Origin: Pontibacterium sinense | GTDB taxonomy: Bacteria; Pseudomonadota; Gammaproteobacteria; Pseudomonadales; Balneatricaceae | Assembly (NCBI RefSeq): GCF_015209595.1 | Contig: NZ_JADEYS010000003.1 | Span: 62,001-126,000 of the forward strand | DNA length: 64,000 nucleotides | Reading direction: 5' to 3' | In this document: piece by piece, positions 60,391-64,000 of the stretch | Layout of the letters: each line of letters starts with the position of its first letter | How positions within the stretch are numbered: position 1 is the stretch's first letter | Position numbers and translations under genes: made by a program | Notes under the pieces: generated by a model | What the model was told of the DNA's origin: nothing | Seen by the model: the letters and a program-made list of their open reading frames with translations, nothing else | Database searches by the model: none

Positions 60391-60507
60391 ATTAGATGAG
60401 TTCTCCCCCCGATAGTCTGGCTGCTGGGACTAAAAATTACAGCAGGGCTCTTATCACAATGCTAATTACACACCCCGGCCTGTCCGGGGTTTTTTTTTGA
60501 GGTGTTT
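60391..60507 (+). ncRNA. Structured nhaA leader, riboswitch candidate
   Basis: About 117 nt. An outer helix pairs GAGTT (60398-60402) with GGCTC (60446-60450). A perfect inner helix pairs CTGCTG (60421-60426) with CAGCAG (60440-60445) around GGACTAAAAATTA. A C6 run (60405-60410) lies between the 5' arms. A 21-nt AT-rich stretch links this to a perfect intrinsic terminator directly before the nhaA ribosome site. This is the layout of a transcriptional riboswitch. The nhaA-I motif, reported as a Li+/Na+-responsive class, is known upstream of nhaA. I cannot match its consensus from memory. Confidence 0.6.
60472..60498 (+). terminator. Intrinsic terminator just before nhaA
   Basis: ACCCCGG, loop CCTGT, CCGGGGT, followed by nine T. 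GAGG (60499-60502) and the nhaA ATG (60508) follow at once, so the terminator must be regulated for nhaA to be expressed from the upstream promoter. Confidence 0.85.
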
Positions 60508-61671
60508 ATGCAAATCGTGCAGCGATTCATTCAGCTTGAGTCCGCGAGTGGCATTTTATTGATTGGGGCTATGTTATTAGCCATGTTGATGGCGAATACC
60601 CCACTTGACCCTTATTACGAAGCGATTCTAGATCTTCCGGTCGAAGTGCGTGTGGGGGCGCTTCACTTGGATAAACCGTTGTTGTTGTGGATAAATGACG
60701 GCTTGATGGCAATCTTTTTCCTGCTGGTTGGACTTGAAGTTAAGCGAGAACTGATGGTCGGCGAGCTTTCTGAGCCGAGTCGTATCGTGTTGCCAGCTAT
60801 CGCTGCAGTGGGTGGTATGGCGATTCCCGCACTCTGTTTTGCTGTTTTTAACTGGAGTGATGATACCGCCCTGCGTGGCTGGGCGATTCCGACCGCAACG
60901 GATATCGCTTTTGCTCTTGGTATCTTGTCGTTGCTAGGTAACAGGGTGCCTGTGGCGCTGAAACTGTTCCTGATGACGCTGGCGATTATCGATGACTTAG
61001 GGGCCATTATTGTTATCGCCCTGTTCTATACCACTGAGCTATCGACCTTATCATTGACGGTTGCAGCGACAACCATTGCGATGTTGTTCCTGATGAATCG
61101 TCTGGGCGTGATGCGTATTGCTGCGTATGTGCTGGTGGGCGTCGTACTCTGGATCAGTGTGTTGAAATCCGGTGTGCATGCGACACTGGCGGGCGTGGTG
61201 CTGGCGTTTGCGATTCCGCTTACCAATAAGAAAAATCCAGATTTTTCGCCACTGAAGAGCCTGGAACATCTACTTCATCCGTGGGTGGCCTTTGCAATTT
61301 TGCCGTTCTTTGCCTTCGCCAATGCGGGTGTGCCACTGGCGGGAATATCGCTGGATATGCTCTTTGCGTCGGTTCCGGTGGGGATCATGGCAGGTTTGTT
61401 TATCGGTAAGCAGGTTGGAGTGTTTGGCTTCAGCTGGATTGCGATCAAACTAGGTATTGCTGAAAAACCCGGAGGGGCTGGTTGGGGGGCTCTCTATGGT
61501 GTATCGCTGCTGACCGGCATCGGTTTTACCATGAGTTTGTTTGTCGATTCACTGGCCTACGAAGGCATGGCCGATCTTTATGGGGGGGCAGACCGCCTGG
61601 CTATCCTAATAGGATCGGTAGTATCGGCTCTAGCGGGGTATCTGGTGCTGAAATTTGCACTGAAAGACTGA
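60508..61671 (+). CDS. nhaA: NhaA, Na+/H+ (Li+/H+) antiporter
   Basis: About 387 aa with about 12 membrane segments. The conserved [19 protein letters not shown], the [16 protein letters not shown] aspartate pair (transport site) and [18 protein letters not shown] are present. It exports Na+ or Li+ against H+ and controls pH. The ATG at 60508 has GAGG 5 bases upstream; a GTG at 60502 is less likely. It is controlled by the divergent NhaR and probably by its terminator-bearing leader. Confidence 0.95.
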   Translation: MQIVQRFIQLESASGILLIGAMLLAMLMANTPLDPYYEAILDLPVEVRVGALHLDKPLLLWINDGLMAIFFLLVGLEVKRELMVGELSEPSRIVLPAIAAVGGMAIPALCFAVFNWSDDTALRGWAIPTATDIAFALGILSLLGNRVPVALKLFLMTLAIIDDLGAIIVIALFYTTELSTLSLTVAATTIAMLFLMNRLGVMRIAAYVLVGVVLWISVLKSGVHATLAGVVLAFAIPLTNKKNPDFSPLKSLEHLLHPWVAFAILPFFAFANAGVPLAGISLDMLFASVPVGIMAGLFIGKQVGVFGFSWIAIKLGIAEKPGGAGWGALYGVSLLTGIGFTMSLFVDSLAYEGMADLYGGADRLAILIGSVVSALAGYLVLKFALKD

Positions 61672-61989
61672 GTATTCGGCTGTGACGGTTGATTCGCTTA
61701 CGGTGCTGCTATATGGTCTCGTTATCGATTCCATTTGCTGAACATAAGCGATCAACCGTGAATTCATACGAGTCTCTGCAGAACTTTGGTGCTTTGCCCC
61801 GCTTGCCGTACGTCGGTGAACGATGGCGATGGTGTGCCTGAAACGAGTTTTGTTCTACTCGTTGCAGTGATTTCTGAATTCAGCATCCTCAGACTTACGA
61901 TTTTTTGTTTGCCCATCTGACACGTGCTTTCTTCGCTTCCTGCGACGATCTCAAATCTGTACACCGAATTTACGCCTGAGATATAAAGC
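61672..61989 (+). other. nhaA-trpE gap, possible trp leader
   Basis: 318 bases. TTGATT near 61689 and TATATG about 15 bases later could be promoter elements. It holds a GTG-started ORF of 27 codons ending with RWRWCA (61758-61841), a perfect AACGAGT/ACTCGTT hairpin (61842-61863) at its stop, a CTGAATTCAG palindrome and a T6 run near 61900. These resemble pieces of a trp attenuator but the terminator hairpin is weak. Confidence 0.45.
61758..61841 (+). CDS. Candidate trp leader peptide
   Basis: GTG-started ORF of 27 codons with two Trp codons (TGG at 61824 and 61830) separated by one Arg codon, near the 3' end. Stop TGA at 61839. A 7-bp hairpin follows immediately. This is the form of a ribosome-stalling leader that would sense tryptophan. 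No convincing ribosome-binding site is present, so it may be chance. Confidence 0.3.
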   Translation: MNSYESLQNFGALPRLPYVGERWRWCA

Positions 61990-63468
61990 ATGACACCTGA
62001 ACAGTTTGCCGAACTGGCTGCCCAGAATTTCAATCGTATTCCTGTTGTTCGCGAAGTACTTGCCGACCTGGATACACCTCTTTCCACCTATATGAAGCTG
62101 GCTAACGCGCCCTACAGCTACCTGCTGGAGTCGGTTGAAGGGGGCGAAAAGTGGGGGCGTTACTCGATCATTGGTTTGCCATCACGCACGGTCCTCAAAG
62201 TTTCTGGCTTTGATATCACTGTAGAGACTGACGGCGCTGTGGTTGAACGTCATCATTCCGAAGATCCTCTCGTCTTTGTGGAAGAGTTCCAAAAACGCTA
62301 CCGCGTGCCGGATCTGCCGGGGTTGCCGCGTTTTAACGGCGGTCTGGTAGGTTATTTTGGCTACGATTGTGTGCGTTATGTGGAAAAACGCCTGCAGAAG
62401 AATGTGCCTGAAGATGTAATCGGCACGCCGGATATTCTGCTGATGGTTTCTGATGAGGTTGTTGTATTTGATAACCTCAGCGGCAAATTGGTTTTGATCT
62501 CTCATGCTGACCCGCAAGAGCCCGATGCTCTGGAGATTGCTCAGCAGCGCCTGGATGCACTGGTTAACCGCTTGCGCTTTAGTGTGCCTCATGAGCGTCA
62601 GTGTAAGGGGCGTGAAGTTGATGAAAACGAATTCAAGTCCAGCTTTGGCGAACAAGAGTTTATGGACTCGGTTGATCAGATCAAGGAGTACATCCTCTCG
62701 GGCGATGTGATGCAAACCGTCATCTCCCAGCGTATGTCGATCCCGTTCGACAACCGTCCGTTGGATCTGTATCGCGCACTGCGGAGCCTGAATCCCTCTC
62801 CATACATGTATACGCTGCATCTGGATGACTTTCACGTGGTCGGTTCCTCGCCGGAAATTCTGGCGCGGGTGGAAGACGGTGTGGTCAGTGTGCGTCCGAT
62901 TGCGGGTACCCGTCGTCGAGGTAAAACTGAAGAAGAAGATCTGGCGCTGGAAAAAGAGCTGCTGGCGGATCCAAAAGAGATCGCTGAACATCTGATGCTG
63001 ATCGACCTGGGGCGTAATGATGTGGGCCGGGTGGCTCAGATCGGTGGTGTTGAGTTAACCGGTAAAATGGTGATCGAACGGTACTCCCACGTGATGCATA
63101 TCGTTTCCAATGTTGACGGTAAGTTGAAACCGGACGTGACCGCAATGGATGTACTGCGTGCAACCCTGCCTGCCGGCACATTAAGCGGTGCACCTAAAGT
63201 ACGAGCGATGGAGATCATCGACGAGATGGAACCCGTCAAACGGGGTGTCTACGGTGGTGCGGTTGGTTACCTCTCCTGGAATGGTAATATGGATACTGCA
63301 ATCGCGATCCGTACGGCGGTCATCAAAGATAATACTCTGCATATTCAGGCAGGGGCGGGGGTGGTAGCAGACTCTGTACCACGCCTTGAATGGAAAGAGA
63401 CCATGAACAAAGGCCGTGCAATTTTCCGCGCGGTGGCGATGGTCGAAAAAGGTTTGGATAACCTCTGA
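61990..63468 (+). CDS. trpE: TrpE, anthranilate synthase component I
   Basis: Protein of 492 aa: N-terminal regulatory region ([20 protein letters not shown], the site where Trp feedback acts) and chorismate-binding core with [39 protein letters not shown] and [20 protein letters not shown]. It makes anthranilate from chorismate using ammonia supplied by TrpG. It begins 319 bases after nhaA, has a candidate attenuation leader, and is followed by trpG. Confidence 0.96.
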   Translation: MTPEQFAELAAQNFNRIPVVREVLADLDTPLSTYMKLANAPYSYLLESVEGGEKWGRYSIIGLPSRTVLKVSGFDITVETDGAVVERHHSEDPLVFVEEFQKRYRVPDLPGLPRFNGGLVGYFGYDCVRYVEKRLQKNVPEDVIGTPDILLMVSDEVVVFDNLSGKLVLISHADPQEPDALEIAQQRLDALVNRLRFSVPHERQCKGREVDENEFKSSFGEQEFMDSVDQIKEYILSGDVMQTVISQRMSIPFDNRPLDLYRALRSLNPSPYMYTLHLDDFHVVGSSPEILARVEDGVVSVRPIAGTRRRGKTEEEDLALEKELLADPKEIAEHLMLIDLGRNDVGRVAQIGGVELTGKMVIERYSHVMHIVSNVDGKLKPDVTAMDVLRATLPAGTLSGAPKVRAMEIIDEMEPVKRGVYGGAVGYLSWNGNMDTAIAIRTAVIKDNTLHIQAGAGVVADSVPRLEWKETMNKGRAIFRAVAMVEKGLDNL

Positions 63469-63491
63469 ATCTCTGCACAGGACATAGATAA

Positions 63492-64000
63492 ATGTTGTTA
63501 ATGATCGATAACTACGATTCCTTTACCTACAACGTAGTGCAGTATCTGGGAGAGCTGGGTGCTGAGGTTGAGGTGCATCGTAATGATGAGATTTCTGTTG
63601 CCGAGGTTGAGGCAAAACAGCCAGATCATCTGGTAATCTCCCCCGGACCTTGTACTCCAAATGAAGCGGGTATCTCTGTTGAGGCGATCACGCACTTTGG
63701 CGGCAAGCTGCCGTTGTTTGGTATCTGTTTAGGACACCAGAGTATTGGTCAGGCGTTTGGTGGCAAAATCGTGCGCGCCAAAGAGGTCATGCACGGTAAA
63801 ACCTCTCCGGTATACCACAACAATACCGGTGTATTTGAAGGTCTTGCGAATCCGGTAGAGGTGACCCGTTACCACTCGTTGGTCATCGATCAGGCGACCC
63901 TGCCTGAGTGTCTGGAGATCACTGCGTGGACTCAGAACGAAGACGGCAGCATCGATGAAATTATGGGCGTGCGTCACAAGGAACTGGACATTGAAGGTGT
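63492..64000 (+). CDS. trpG: TrpG, anthranilate synthase glutaminase (5' part)
   Basis: The first 169 codons; it runs off the window. Class-I glutamine amidotransferase: [40 protein letters not shown], catalytic Cys in [17 protein letters not shown] and [16 protein letters not shown]. It supplies ammonia to TrpE (or PabB). The position 23 bases after trpE favours TrpG. The catalytic His/Glu pair lies beyond the window edge. Confidence 0.93.
   Translation, partial: MLLMIDNYDSFTYNVVQYLGELGAEVEVHRNDEISVAEVEAKQPDHLVISPGPCTPNEAGISVEAITHFGGKLPLFGICLGHQSIGQAFGGKIVRAKEVMHGKTSPVYHNNTGVFEGLANPVEVTRYHSLVIDQATLPECLEITAWTQNEDGSIDEIMGVRHKELDIEG

Noticed and set aside
61764-62087. 107-codon - strand ORF spanning the trpE start
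   Set aside because: Half of it is antisense to trpE; low complexity Ser/Thr; no start context.
62182-62991. 269-codon - strand ORF inside trpE
   Set aside because: Antisense shadow of the conserved TrpE core; long only because of codon bias in trpE.

Overview
The window reads as a chromosomal segment of a motile, aerobic gammaproteobacterium from the Pseudomonas/Oceanospirillales neighbourhood (roughly half G+C by eye). Evidence is gene order: flhA-flhF-fleN-fliA-cheYZAB-motCD-parC-parP then ccmABCDEFGHI, and rpoD-dnaG-yqeY-rpsU // tsaD, plsY, folB-folK, cca-glpE-apaH-apaG-rsmA-pdxA-surA-lptD // amgK-murU, rpe-gph, trpE-trpG are arranged much as in Pseudomonas. The amgK-murU cell-wall recycling pair, motCD and the ParC/ParP polar chemotaxis proteins fit the same group. 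No rRNA, insertion sequence, prophage, integrase or CRISPR array is visible. One tRNA gene is present, tRNA-Ile2 (CAU anticodon).

Layout. 1-11.7 kb: end of a flagellar operon and the chemotaxis operon on the + strand (FlhA end, FlhF, FleN, FliA, CheY, CheZ, CheA, CheB, MotC, MotD, ParC, ParP, a DUF2802 membrane protein). The usual scaffold gene cheW is absent from its expected place after parP. 11.75-14.0 kb (- strand): a stand-alone FlhB C-domain protein and a long FliK-type hook-length protein. 14.1-21.2 kb: complete cytochrome c maturation operon ccmA-I. 21.2-25.6 kb: zipA, ligA, a YheU-type small protein. 25.6-29 kb: DUF4126 membrane protein, a CBS-domain protein, mnmC.

29-37 kb: a nucleotide-sugar supply locus with a TviB/WbpO-type UDP-sugar 6-dehydrogenase, a UDP-glucose-dehydrogenase paralogue with a dismantled active site, pgi, galU, galE and a normal ugd. 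Two strong bidirectional terminators punctuate it and no glycosyltransferase lies inside it. 37.5-44 kb: tRNA-Ile2, rpoD, dnaG, yqeY, rpsU (the macromolecular-synthesis operon), divergent tsaD, then plsY. 44-54 kb: folate genes, cca, glpE, apaH, apaG, rsmA, pdxA, surA, lptD. 54-59.4 kb: amgK, murU, djlA, a DUF3530 protein, rpe, gph. 59.4-61.7 kb: nhaR and nhaA, placed between gph and trpE. 62-64 kb: trpE and the start of trpG.

Observations most worth a second look: (1) the nhaA leader, a nested two-helix RNA followed by a perfect intrinsic terminator ending directly before the nhaA ribosome-binding site, which is riboswitch architecture and possibly the nhaA-I (Li+/Na+) class; (2) the UDP-glucose-dehydrogenase paralogue at 30.4-31.6 kb, which lacks the Rossmann glycines and the catalytic Glu, Lys, Cys and Asp; (3) three copies of a CheZ-tail-like acidic/Leu motif in the CheA linker, probably LID-type docking sites for ParP; (4) the missing cheW; (5) a 25-codon membrane-peptide ORF between galU and galE; (6) a candidate trp leader peptide; and (7) several perfect inverted repeats between genes.
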